DNA of 64,000 nt, taken from Alphaproteobacteria bacterium (lineage in GTDB: Bacteria; Pseudomonadota; Alphaproteobacteria; Micavibrionales; Micavibrionaceae). Position numbers and translations under genes: made by a program. The notes under the pieces are model-generated. The model had not been told where the DNA came from and did no database searches. It worked only from the letters and a program-made list of their open reading frames with translations. This document shows, piece after piece, positions 37,174 to 45,824 of the stretch (the stretch's first letter is position 1; every line of letters begins with the position of its first letter). The DNA is taken from NCBI GenBank assembly GCA_021775965.1, contig JAJFGV010000060.1:1-64000 (forward strand). Direction: 5' to 3'.

Positions 37174-38256
37174 CTAAAACGGCCCTTTAAAGTACTCATC
37201 CGGAACATCATTTACAAAATCACTAAGACCAAGTTCTGTAGCCTCAAGATTAGTCTTAAGAATCTCGCAAACAGCATTGCAAATATCAGCCTCACTAGTA
37301 TAATAGCTCTTGCTCAAACTTGGACTTGTAGGAGTTGGTACGTCTGGCAATCCAAGACGCTTAATCTTTGCCTTAAGCAAATCAAATCCTTTTTCTGCAA
37401 CCATAGCAGCAATCTCAGATGAAACACCAAAGGCAACCCAACTGGAGTCTATTATCAAGAGATGGTGAGTTTTAGCTATAGAGCCAAGAATAGCGTCTTC
37501 ATCTAATGGTTTCACCGAACAAATGTCCAACACCTCTATACTAACACCGTTAGGTTCAAGTTTTTCCGCCACATGCACTGCCTCAAGGGCCATTTCCATA
37601 GAAGCAACAACGGTAATGTCTGTGCCTTTACGCAAAATATTTGCCTTTCCCAGTGGAAGAGTATAGTACTCTTGCGGTACATGGGAAACCTGATTGTACA
37701 GCCATCTATGTTCAATAAAAATAACAGGATTGTTATCCTCAATGCTACTTGTTAATAGTCCTTTTGCCCCATAAGGAGTAGTTGGAGCGATTACCTTTAA
37801 ACCCGGGATTTGTGCAAAAACGGCTTGAAAATTTTGAGAGTGTTGAGGCCCTTGCCCCCAACCCCTTCCCACTATAGCACGAATAGTGAGCGGTACGCTT
37901 TTCTGCCCACCATACATATAATACCATTTTGCAGCATTGTTAATTATCTGATCCATAGCCATCAACATAAAATCAGCGCGCTGGTGTACCATTATCGGAC
38001 GCATTCCCTTGATACACGAGCCGACGGCAATTCCCGTCATCGCATTCTCCGACACAGGCATATCAAATACCCTCCTAGGCCCATATTCCCCTTCCAACCC
38101 AATTGTTGTGCCAAACACACCTTTAGGGTCTGTAGCCCCTAGACCCATAACATATGTGCTAGGATCTTTATGCATAACCTGATCTATAGCCTCCCTTATA
38201 GCATCGGCATAAGTTATCTGTCTTAATTTCCCGCTGGTGTCTGTGCTAACTTGCAT
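37174..38256 (-). CDS. Thiamine-diphosphate E1 beta-like subunit
   Basis: Residues match the beta subunit of 2-oxoacid dehydrogenase E1 (transketolase pyrimidine-binding plus C-terminal domain): TYADAIREAIDQVM, FDMPVSENAMTGIAVG, GRGWGQGPQHSQNFQAVFA, ITVVASMEMALEA and LLIIDSSWVAFGVSSEIAA. The frame extends to an ATG at 38319, but the ATG at 38256, with AAAGGGGTG directly upstream, gives a normal N-terminus and only an 11-base overlap with the alpha subunit gene. No lipoyl E2 or E3 gene is seen in the window. The pair may therefore act as a stand-alone ThDP carboligase or decarboxylase on a sugar; this is inference. Confidence 0.87.
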   Translation of the reverse strand: MQVSTDTSGKLRQITYADAIREAIDQVMHKDPSTYVMGLGATDPKGVFGTTIGLEGEYGPRRVFDMPVSENAMTGIAVGSCIKGMRPIMVHQRADFMLMAMDQIINNAAKWYYMYGGQKSVPLTIRAIVGRGWGQGPQHSQNFQAVFAQIPGLKVIAPTTPYGAKGLLTSSIEDNNPVIFIEHRWLYNQVSHVPQEYYTLPLGKANILRKGTDITVVASMEMALEAVHVAEKLEPNGVSIEVLDICSVKPLDEDAILGSIAKTHHLLIIDSSWVAFGVSSEIAAMVAEKGFDLLKAKIKRLGLPDVPTPTSPSLSKSYYTSEADICNAVCEILKTNLEATELGLSDFVNDVPDEYFKGPF

Positions 38257-39244
38257 ACACCCCTTTTGCCAGTTCACTGCTATCCGGAAATGGCAGTCTT
38301 TTGGCATAATCAACAACATCTCTGATCTCTTTCAAAATCTGCTGCCTTGCTGTTCCAATAAACTCTTTCGAAGCACATGTGTCTTTTAGCAATTTTTCTT
38401 CAAATGTTGCAACAGGGTCTTTTTCCCTCCAATTCAAATATTCCTCCTCACTACGATATCCGATGTGATTGTCATAGTTAGGACCACAATGCTCAACCCA
38501 ACGATATGTTGTAGCCTCTATAAGATACGGCCCATTTCCAGAATGAACACTCTCCAACGCACTTTGCGTAGCTAAATATACGGCTTCAACATCGTTCCCA
38601 TCAATTCTGATTGAATCAAGCCCCATACTGGCTGCAACTTTGTAGATATCACGAGAAGAAGGCTGTCGCACAGAGATAGGAGAATAAACAGAATAAAAGT
38701 TGTGTTCACAGACAAACAATACCGGGAGATTATGTAATTCGGCAAAGTTTAAACTTTCATAAAACAATCCCTCCTCTGTCGCACCATCTCCGAAAAATAC
38801 GACCGAAACCGATTGCTCATCTTTGAGCTTATTGGAAAATCCCACACCCACTGCAATTGGGATTGTCCCGGCAACAATGGAAGTTGCTCCCAGAAAGTTT
38901 ACTGAAAGATCAATCAAGTGCATAGAGCCACCCCTGCCTGAAGCACAGCCAGATGATTTACCGTACAACTCAGCAACCATCCCCTTTAAACTTCCACCTT
39001 TTGCCAAATAATGGCCATGACAACGATGGCTACTCATTACCGAGTCATCATGCGCCAAGGCTTGGCACACACCTACCGAAACGGCCTCCTGCCCTACACA
39101 GAAATGAACTGGACATCTCATTTCCTGTTCAGCATAGTAGCGCATCAGTTCCTCTTCAACAATTCTGATACGCAACATCTCTTTATATAGGTTTCTTCGT
39201 TTCTCTAGTTCGACTATAGATGAATTACTAATAATTTCTTTCAA
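38246..39244 (-). CDS. Thiamine-diphosphate E1 alpha-like subunit
   Basis: A 332-residue E1 alpha-type protein. The ThDP-binding motif is complete: GDG at 152-154 (FFGDGATEEGLFYESLNFA) through N182 in CEHNFYSVYSP. HRCHGHYLAKGG and GRGGSMH carry the usual active-site loop residues. The serine phosphorylation-loop region is replaced by PYLIEATTYRWVEHCGPN. The frame begins at a TTG at 39244; a later ATG at 39178 would cut into the conserved first helix. It is coupled by overlap with the beta subunit. Confidence 0.87.
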   Translation of the reverse strand: MKEIISNSSIVELEKRRNLYKEMLRIRIVEEELMRYYAEQEMRCPVHFCVGQEAVSVGVCQALAHDDSVMSSHRCHGHYLAKGGSLKGMVAELYGKSSGCASGRGGSMHLIDLSVNFLGATSIVAGTIPIAVGVGFSNKLKDEQSVSVVFFGDGATEEGLFYESLNFAELHNLPVLFVCEHNFYSVYSPISVRQPSSRDIYKVAASMGLDSIRIDGNDVEAVYLATQSALESVHSGNGPYLIEATTYRWVEHCGPNYDNHIGYRSEEEYLNWREKDPVATFEEKLLKDTCASKEFIGTARQQILKEIRDVVDYAKRLPFPDSSELAKGVYAS

Positions 39245-39285
39245 TCCTTAATAAACATGAAATAGCACATATGCCAGCCAATACT

Positions 39286-40353
39286 TTAAATAAAATTAAC
39301 ATGTTCAGGAGGGTGTTTCAAATTACATAAATATCTATTTACTTCATCCATCCTGCAATTTAATCTGCATTGACAAGTATCAAGCTCACTCTCCACCCAC
39401 CGTAAAGAGTTTTGTCTTTTTTCACTCTCCCATATTTCCTTAAAACAGCTTTCATTTATATTACCATAACAAAACCTTTTATCACTAAGATAAGCGCTGC
39501 ACCCCCATACGTTACCACCGGCATCTATATAAGACCAGAAGGGGAGAGCATGGCAGTTATCGTAACTACGAGTACCTTCATCCCATTTATTCATTGTATT
39601 AACACGGAAGATCACATTGAATTCTTCTGTACTAATCGAAGATAATTCATCTGCCAAATGCGCATAATCATTATACTTAATGCTTCTATACCTATCTGTT
39701 TTGCTGAAAAAATGTTGTGAATATGGCTTTATTACAAGATAATCCATACCAATATCTTTTGCAATCTCAGCTAACAGTACAGCTTCTTTCTGGTTCTCAG
39801 GCAACAGGAGAAACTGCATACCGAGAGCACACTTAAACCCACTCAAGTTTCTTGATTTTACGGCATAAGACATATTCTTGATTACTGTATCAAAATCTGC
39901 CGGTTTTGTTCGATGTATTTTTGCATAGGTATCACATGATGCAGCATCAACACTTACCTTTATCCACTCAACATTACCAAGAATTTTGTCTGTTAATTCT
40001 TCATTTAATAACACTCCATTTGTGGTAATTGCAACATCAATACCTGATTTCTTTGTGTGATCAATTATATTGACAATCTCCTTGTGTACAAGAGGCTCAC
40101 CCTCTCCTGCATACATTATGCTCTTTAACCCGAGGCGTCCCAGTTCCGTAATCCTTTCTTTAAGGATATTTGTATCTAAAAATCGTCTTTGGTACTTCAT
40201 ATAATCGAGAGCGCAATAGATACAACGGTGATTGCATACCCCCGAAGGGCTTATCTCCATATATACAGGATAAACTAATCCCCCCTGTAACCACTCATTA
40301 ACCCTTGTAACATGGTACATGAGTTTATGGCTTTCAATCCTATATTTATCCAT
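39286..40353 (-). CDS. Radical SAM/SPASM protein with HVNFI tail (B)
   Basis: A 355-residue radical SAM protein with C40-x3-C44-x2-C47 (VCNHRCIYCALDY). A SPASM-type region follows (CHALPFWSYIDAGGNVWGC, then CYGNINESCFKEIWES and CQCRLNCRMDEVNRYLC). Cysteine number and spacing suggest one or two auxiliary clusters. It ends in PPEHVNFI, shared with the SPASM protein at 34983-36164. It lies between the GmhA-like and E1 alpha genes, three bases after the former. Confidence 0.88.
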   Translation of the reverse strand: MDKYRIESHKLMYHVTRVNEWLQGGLVYPVYMEISPSGVCNHRCIYCALDYMKYQRRFLDTNILKERITELGRLGLKSIMYAGEGEPLVHKEIVNIIDHTKKSGIDVAITTNGVLLNEELTDKILGNVEWIKVSVDAASCDTYAKIHRTKPADFDTVIKNMSYAVKSRNLSGFKCALGMQFLLLPENQKEAVLLAEIAKDIGMDYLVIKPYSQHFFSKTDRYRSIKYNDYAHLADELSSISTEEFNVIFRVNTMNKWDEGTRSYDNCHALPFWSYIDAGGNVWGCSAYLSDKRFCYGNINESCFKEIWESEKRQNSLRWVESELDTCQCRLNCRMDEVNRYLCNLKHPPEHVNFI

Positions 40354-40356
40354 TCT

Positions 40357-40941
40357 CTAAGTTTGCCTCTTATTGCAATTAATAATAGTATCTAATATAC
40401 AGTGGCAAATAGAGTGGTGAACCACCTCAACAAGCCCATATTTTTCAGAAGGCACATAAAAGTTGACGTCACCCATAGTGCATAACCTATTATCCTCCTT
40501 GAAACCTGACAAGGTTATGACACTGCACTCACTTAGTTTTGCCGCATTGACGCCCATTACAATATTTTTTGACTCTCCGGAACTGCTGATAGCAAATACT
40601 ATGTCTTCCTTTCGTGCAAATATTTCAATCGGTTTCTCAAATACATGTTCATATCCATAATCATTGCTAATACACGTCAGCAACGCACTATCATTAAATG
40701 CCAGAGCCTGCATTCCTCCATTCCTCAAGAAATCTGCTGCCATATGACTAGATATAGACGCACTCGCGCCATTGCCTATGAACATCAATTTATGGCCAAA
40801 TTCTATTCGTGAGTTGATGAGATTGCCAACCACTTCAATTCCGTGAGAAAATCCAATTTCATCCCCCACTTGATTTGTAACCCTGATAGAACTGATCAAG
40901 GATGTTATATTTCTATAATATTCTTCTGCAAGTTTATGCAT
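40357..40941 (-). CDS. SIS-domain isomerase, GmhA-like (sedoheptulose-7-phosphate isomerase family)
   Basis: A 194-residue SIS-domain protein of GmhA length and layout: FIGNGASASISSHMAADFL carries the phosphate-binding serines and H66. The residue that aligns with the GmhA glutamate ligand is aspartate (D70). AISSSGESKNI is the second phosphate site, and VEVVHHSICHCI near the C-terminus supplies the remaining zinc-ligand-type histidines. It probably isomerises a 2-keto sugar phosphate to an aldose phosphate. It is the first step expected of a heptose-type pathway with the two genes upstream. Confidence 0.85.
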   Translation of the reverse strand: MHKLAEEYYRNITSLISSIRVTNQVGDEIGFSHGIEVVGNLINSRIEFGHKLMFIGNGASASISSHMAADFLRNGGMQALAFNDSALLTCISNDYGYEHVFEKPIEIFARKEDIVFAISSSGESKNIVMGVNAAKLSECSVITLSGFKEDNRLCTMGDVNFYVPSEKYGLVEVVHHSICHCILDTIINCNKRQT

Positions 40942-40946
40942 TGTAT

Positions 40947-42479
40947 CTATTTAAGAATGGTGTTTACAAACTCAAATAACTCATATTTTTCCACTGATTT
41001 TTTATTACCTACAATCTGGACGGCCAAAGCACCAACTGCATTTCCAATAAATGAAATCATGTCTAGCGGCATACCTCTAACAGCACATGGTGCGGTAAAT
41101 GCAAAAAATGCATCCCCGGTTCCAACAGTGTCAATAACCTTAGAGGAAAAGATAGGCGTCCTGTTTATTTCATTATTTCTAGTGATTCCAATTGACCCTT
41201 TTTTGCCTAATGTAGTAATAAAGTAATCAGTATTTAAATCCTGTGAAATCTTTCCGGCAATGTCTGTAATATCGGAGAATCTCTCTTGAGCTGCCAATCT
41301 CAGTTCTGACTCGTCCAGACAAACGTAACTTGGGTTGTGATACTTTGTAATCAGGTTATACCCCGCATTGGCTGCGTTTGTTTGAGTGTTAACGGCAACC
41401 TTCTCTGGAAGCGCCATAATAACCTTGATAATTTTATCAGTGATAAAACCATGACCAAAATCTGATATTAACACTAAATCGTATTTGGAAATAATTGGTT
41501 TTATATAATCAATCACACTCAATTCACAATCGTCGCATATGTAATCACCATTCAGATAATTTATTTCAAAAAGTTTTTGATTCAAGTATTGATTAATATA
41601 TCTTTTTTTCACAATGGTAGGGCCGTCATCTCTATAAAAGAATTTCGTATTAATGTTGGGTTTGAGATTCCTCAGGATAAAATCCTCCATCGAAGTCTCT
41701 TTTCCCAATAAAGTTACCAGATGGACATCATTACATAATCCTGCAATATGGTTGGCAATAGCAAAAGCGCCACCAGCAAAGACCTCGTGATTTATATATT
41801 TACTTACTACGAGATGTGCCTTTGCTGATTTACTCAACGAATCACAATAGTGATATTCATCGATAATTCCATCACCTATAAGTAAGACATTCATGTCTTT
41901 TAAACTATTTAGATTCTTCACTATATCATTAAAACTATATTTATTCGAAAATTGCTTCAGAAAGTCTTTTGTTTCTTCAGGGTATATTTCCAGGAAATTA
42001 TTTATTATGTGAGATGAACTGAAATGAAAACCGTCGGTCTCATAAATCCTGCTTTTTCCAAAGTAAAACCCCTTTTCTTCTTCAAATATTTTTTCGTGTA
42101 TATTACGGTCACGTTCCTGATACGCCTGTCCTTTTGCAAACACATCAGGATTTATTCTTCTTACACATTCAAAAGGAGTCTCATCATCTACAAGACAGAC
42201 AAAATCAACCAACTCTAATGAAGCAACATTATCTAATCGCATGTTCTCAGGAAAGATCGGTCTTCCGGGTCCCCTCCTTACGTCCTTATCTTTGATAACT
42301 GTAACAATTAGTATATCGCCCTGATTCTTTGCAGAAATGAGATGCTGTATTATGCCAGGATGGATGAGATCAAAGATGCCATGGCTATGAACAACTACCG
42401 TCCCCGATTGTTGCAACTCCTCAACCTTTCCAACCAGCCTGTCTATCAATAATATTTTGTTCTTATTTTCTTGTTTCAT
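40947..42479 (-). CDS. HldE-like bifunctional protein with swapped domain order
   Basis: Residues 1 to about 165 are a cytidylyltransferase-like (HldE C-domain) module and residues about 190-510 are a PfkB/ribokinase module (GDGIIDEYHYCD, FAGGAFAIANHIAG; catalytic VDTVGTGDAFFAF). Standard HldE has the kinase first and the nucleotidyltransferase second. The transferase signature is broken: HPGI at residues 40-43 (confirmed in the bases, CAT-CCT-GGC-ATA) in place of H-x-G-H. The kinase looks active. The following small gene in the pathway (42487-42972) encodes an intact version of the transferase. The N-terminal domain may therefore be a binding or regulatory relic. Confidence 0.87.
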   Translation of the reverse strand: MKQENKNKILLIDRLVGKVEELQQSGTVVVHSHGIFDLIHPGIIQHLISAKNQGDILIVTVIKDKDVRRGPGRPIFPENMRLDNVASLELVDFVCLVDDETPFECVRRINPDVFAKGQAYQERDRNIHEKIFEEEKGFYFGKSRIYETDGFHFSSSHIINNFLEIYPEETKDFLKQFSNKYSFNDIVKNLNSLKDMNVLLIGDGIIDEYHYCDSLSKSAKAHLVVSKYINHEVFAGGAFAIANHIAGLCNDVHLVTLLGKETSMEDFILRNLKPNINTKFFYRDDGPTIVKKRYINQYLNQKLFEINYLNGDYICDDCELSVIDYIKPIISKYDLVLISDFGHGFITDKIIKVIMALPEKVAVNTQTNAANAGYNLITKYHNPSYVCLDESELRLAAQERFSDITDIAGKISQDLNTDYFITTLGKKGSIGITRNNEINRTPIFSSKVIDTVGTGDAFFAFTAPCAVRGMPLDMISFIGNAVGALAVQIVGNKKSVEKYELFEFVNTILK

Positions 42480-42486
42480 ATTTAAT

Positions 42487-42972
42487 CTACGTATTTTGTG
42501 GATTAAAATGTTTTTTTAGCAAATCAGTTGAAGAAAAAACTATTTCATTTGTAAACTTCATCTGAGAACCAATCTCTTGAATAATTTTATATTCTTTCTG
42601 GAGTTTACCTGTTTCGTCTTCTAAATTTCTAAATTCTTGCCCCTTTACATATATATCCGGCTTCAGCAATCTTAGTGTTTCTTCTGCCGTTGGCCATTTA
42701 TTTATAGCAACATAATCAACACATTCTAAAGCCGCTATGGAGCCTGCCCTTAAATATTGATTAAATACAGGTCTATCCGGGCCTTTGTCTATATAAATGT
42801 CTGGAGTAATTGTCACAACAAGAATATCCCCCATTTTGCTGGAAGCTTGAAAATATTTAATATGCCCAGGATGCATTAAATCAAAACATCCATGGCACAG
42901 AACAATCTTTTTCCCTTTGGATTTCAGATCTCGAAGTAGCTTCTCCAGTTCTTCAAATTTAACAATCTTCAT
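42487..42972 (-). CDS. HldC/RfaE-like nucleotidyltransferase
   Basis: A 161-residue cytidylyltransferase-family enzyme with a complete active site: HGCFDLMHPGHIKYF with HPGH at residues 34-37, then VTITPDIYIDKGPDRPVFN, matching the adenylyltransferase half of HldE and stand-alone HldC. It probably activates a sugar 1-phosphate to an ADP- or other NDP-sugar. With the GmhA-like isomerase and the kinase, only a GmhB-type phosphatase is missing; the HAD protein at 13175 is the only phosphatase candidate in the window. Confidence 0.87.
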   Translation of the reverse strand: MKIVKFEELEKLLRDLKSKGKKIVLCHGCFDLMHPGHIKYFQASSKMGDILVVTITPDIYIDKGPDRPVFNQYLRAGSIAALECVDYVAINKWPTAEETLRLLKPDIYVKGQEFRNLEDETGKLQKEYKIIQEIGSQMKFTNEIVFSSTDLLKKHFNPQNT

Positions 42973-43033
42973 TTAATCTTTTGCTAAGTTCGCTCCGATT
43001 CATTTTTTTGTCCTGTGTCAACTTCCGTTTAAT

Positions 43034-43990
43034 CTACGAACTCTCTTCTTCGTTTATAGCAGTCCAAAGTGCCGGAATTGTTTCCGAATGATGCCCCTTG
43101 ATGTAAAAACTCTCTCCACCGCCAGTCACTGTCCTGACAAGCATAGTCTTCCATGGCCTAAAATAATAAGCGGGGCTCTTCTTGGATGGTTCCTCACTGA
43201 AATCATTTGGAAGATCATGGAGATCACATACCACAGTAGTAAACTGATTCACATTCCGTCCTTCTTGATTCGCAACATTCCTGACCATACTTAGAGCCTT
43301 CAAAAAAACTTCAGGTGCCATAACTGCGCTACCAAAATTCAATAATACTCCACCTTCTAAACCGGAAACAGTCTCTACAAAACGTAAGAAATCAAGATAT
43401 GATGTAGCCCCTGCTGCTGCACCATCAAAATTAGCATGCTCATGAATTATATCGTAACCAATACCAATATGTACTGTACCTGGGATATTTAACCTGTAAC
43501 AGGCAGCTAAAATACTGATATCCTTGTATGGATATTCTCCTTCGCAAATAGCCCTTCCTATTGCCGCTCCCATTCCGATCTCACCCTGCCTGAAAGCACG
43601 GTTTGTAATATCATTTATTTCTCCAGTCTCCTTCCACAAACCAAACTGACCTTCTTTTATATAATGAGCAACGCTTTCAGTTGTCGCACCAATAAGGGCA
43701 AATTCAAAATCGTGTATCATACCACCACCATTTACTGCAATACACGATATATAACCTCTTTCCATCAAATCAATCAGGTATTTCTGGACACCGGCACGGA
43801 TGACATGGGCACCTAGCATCACTATTATCCCTTTTTTCCGTCTTTTGGCCTCCACTGCCCTCAACGCGACTTTTCTATAATCTTTATTGTAATATTCCTT
43901 CTTTTCAAGAGGTTTTATTGCGCTTAAATCAAGATCATGGATCCTTTCATTTAGTGATTTTGTTTTTATCTTTGATCTGTCAAATACCAT
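43034..43990 (-). CDS. Deoxyhypusine synthase-like protein
   Basis: A 318-residue protein with the layout of the deoxyhypusine/homospermidine synthase family: IVMLGAHVIRAGVQKYLIDL, IAVNGGGMIHDFEFALIGAT, NIPGTVHIGIGYDIIHEHAN and GGVLLNFGSAVMAPEVFLKAL resemble its NAD- and substrate-binding stretches. A lysine in RPWKTMLVRTV lies roughly where the active-site lysine is expected, but I cannot confirm the alignment. Bacteria lack hypusinated eIF5A, so bacterial members act on other amines or have unknown roles. Its presence between heptose and radical SAM genes is unexpected; the protein may transfer an aminoalkyl group or simply use NAD. Confidence 0.7.
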   Translation of the reverse strand: MVFDRSKIKTKSLNERIHDLDLSAIKPLEKKEYYNKDYRKVALRAVEAKRRKKGIIVMLGAHVIRAGVQKYLIDLMERGYISCIAVNGGGMIHDFEFALIGATTESVAHYIKEGQFGLWKETGEINDITNRAFRQGEIGMGAAIGRAICEGEYPYKDISILAACYRLNIPGTVHIGIGYDIIHEHANFDGAAAGATSYLDFLRFVETVSGLEGGVLLNFGSAVMAPEVFLKALSMVRNVANQEGRNVNQFTTVVCDLHDLPNDFSEEPSKKSPAYYFRPWKTMLVRTVTGGGESFYIKGHHSETIPALWTAINEEESS

Positions 43991-44005
43991 GGGTTACTTT
44001 AACAC

Positions 44006-45742
44006 TTAATTAAGTTTAGATTGATCTATTCCCATCTCTGCGGCCATGGTTTTAGTAATCTTTCTTAAAGAAACAGAACGCTTAATCTTGTGCCCCTCTC
44101 CATCTTCCTCATTCCTTACCGGTATTAGGGTTGCTTTGTTATTATTATCTTGCTCTCTCCTCCCATCATCTATCGCTTTTTGACTCCTTACCATAGGTAT
44201 TAGCCTATTCAATACTCTCTTGTAAAGATATGGAAATACACCGATAAAGCCTTCCCTTCTTAGGGTTGTTGGCAAGTTCACCAAGTAATATGAAACTAAC
44301 AATTTTGCAACATTAAAGGCCAAATTACCTTTCATCTTGTTTTGAATGTAATGCCGTTCCATTTCGGTAGTCAATAAATTCAGCCAGCTTTTCACAACCT
44401 CATCAGGCTCGTCGGTATAGTTAATGAAACATTTTCTTTTTTCGTCTCTAATGGCCAGCAAAGATGCATTAGTGTCACTCACAGACTCCAGATATTTTTC
44501 TTCATCAGTTATAAATCCACTTAACTTTGCATAATCAAAGAGTGATGATCCCGGCAATGCCAATGGATTGTTAACCATGAATTGGCGCCATCCGATATCT
44601 AACTTTTTCAAGAAATCTATGGATTCTCTTACTGTCTCCGTAGTCTCCCCAGGCATTCCTAATATAATAGCTGGAACCGTAAATATGCCAGCCTCTTTAG
44701 TCCAGCGAGCCACCTTTAGATTCTGTTCTACTGTGGTTCCCTTTTCCATTATATCCAACATCCTTTGTGAGCCACTTTCAAATCCATATTCAATCATCCA
44801 GCAGCCGATTTCTTTAAGCGCAAACAATATATCCCTGTCCACAGTATTCACCCTTGCGCCAGTCACATAAAACAGTATATCCAGCTTACGTTCCTTAACA
44901 CCTTCAATAAAATCCCAGTAAAATCTTTTAATAGGCAAAAATAGCTCAGCACCCAGACTAAAGAACCCAACATTATATTTATCCATTAGCAACTCCAGAT
45001 AATCAAAAAGGTGTTCCATAGAATGCATACGCATACCCTTCATATGTCGTTGGCAAAAAGTACATCGATGTGTGCAACCTCTGGCGGTATGAACTACCAT
45101 CATTTTCTTGCCTTTTCGGTGTTGTTCAAAAAACCTTGGATCAACATCGTCATACCCATTTTGCCTGAAGTGATTAATATATTCAAAAGGGTCAACAAGA
45201 TAATGTCTCATATCCAGCAGGTCATAAGCCGGATAAGGAAGATCATCAATGTTTTTGACCTGTTCCCTGGGCATCGTTGTAATTATTTCGCCTTTCCTGT
45301 TTCTGAATAATATTCCATTTACTTCGGTTAAATCACGGCCATCTTTCAAAGAAGAAACCAACTCTTTAATCGTGATCTCTCCTTCACCCTTAACCACAAC
45401 ATCGATACTGGTGTTATTCATTATTATCTCTGCGGCTGCAGAGATAGATCCACCCACAATCAATTTGGTTTCGGGAAAGCTCTCTCTGATAATCCCGCTC
45501 ATTTCTTTTATATACTTGTATGCAGTTGTAACTATCCCACTAAAACCAATAACGTCTGGATCAAAATCATGTATCCTTTTGATCACCTCGGAGTAATGTA
45601 TTCTCTCCACGTCTACATTAATGATTTGTACTTCGTGCCCATCTTCGATAAGTGAAGCTGCAACATAAAGAGCACCAGAAGGAGGATAATGTGTCGGTTT
45701 CTCCCTGAGAGGTGGTATTATAATCTGTATTCTACTTGGCAT
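44006..45742 (-). CDS. B12-binding radical SAM protein
   Basis: A 578-residue class-B-type radical SAM protein. The N-terminal cobalamin-binding-like domain has PSGALYVAASLIEDGH, VGGSISAAAE and VVKGEGEITI; the Fe-S motif is C223-x3-C227-x2-C230 (GCTHRCTFC). Beyond the radical SAM core is an approximately 150-residue C-terminal extension with helical and charged stretches that its relatives in this window lack. It is followed in the transcript by the deoxyhypusine-synthase-like gene after 15 bases. Substrate unknown. Confidence 0.9.
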   Translation of the reverse strand: MPSRIQIIIPPLREKPTHYPPSGALYVAASLIEDGHEVQIINVDVERIHYSEVIKRIHDFDPDVIGFSGIVTTAYKYIKEMSGIIRESFPETKLIVGGSISAAAEIIMNNTSIDVVVKGEGEITIKELVSSLKDGRDLTEVNGILFRNRKGEIITTMPREQVKNIDDLPYPAYDLLDMRHYLVDPFEYINHFRQNGYDDVDPRFFEQHRKGKKMMVVHTARGCTHRCTFCQRHMKGMRMHSMEHLFDYLELLMDKYNVGFFSLGAELFLPIKRFYWDFIEGVKERKLDILFYVTGARVNTVDRDILFALKEIGCWMIEYGFESGSQRMLDIMEKGTTVEQNLKVARWTKEAGIFTVPAIILGMPGETTETVRESIDFLKKLDIGWRQFMVNNPLALPGSSLFDYAKLSGFITDEEKYLESVSDTNASLLAIRDEKRKCFINYTDEPDEVVKSWLNLLTTEMERHYIQNKMKGNLAFNVAKLLVSYYLVNLPTTLRREGFIGVFPYLYKRVLNRLIPMVRSQKAIDDGRREQDNNNKATLIPVRNEEDGEGHKIKRSVSLRKITKTMAAEMGIDQSKLN

Positions 45743-45824
45743 TTCTTATCTCAAAAATAGTAACTTATAATCTTTCAACTAACTCCAAAAAACGTCAACC
45801 ACAACTACGTTTAAAGATTCTTTA

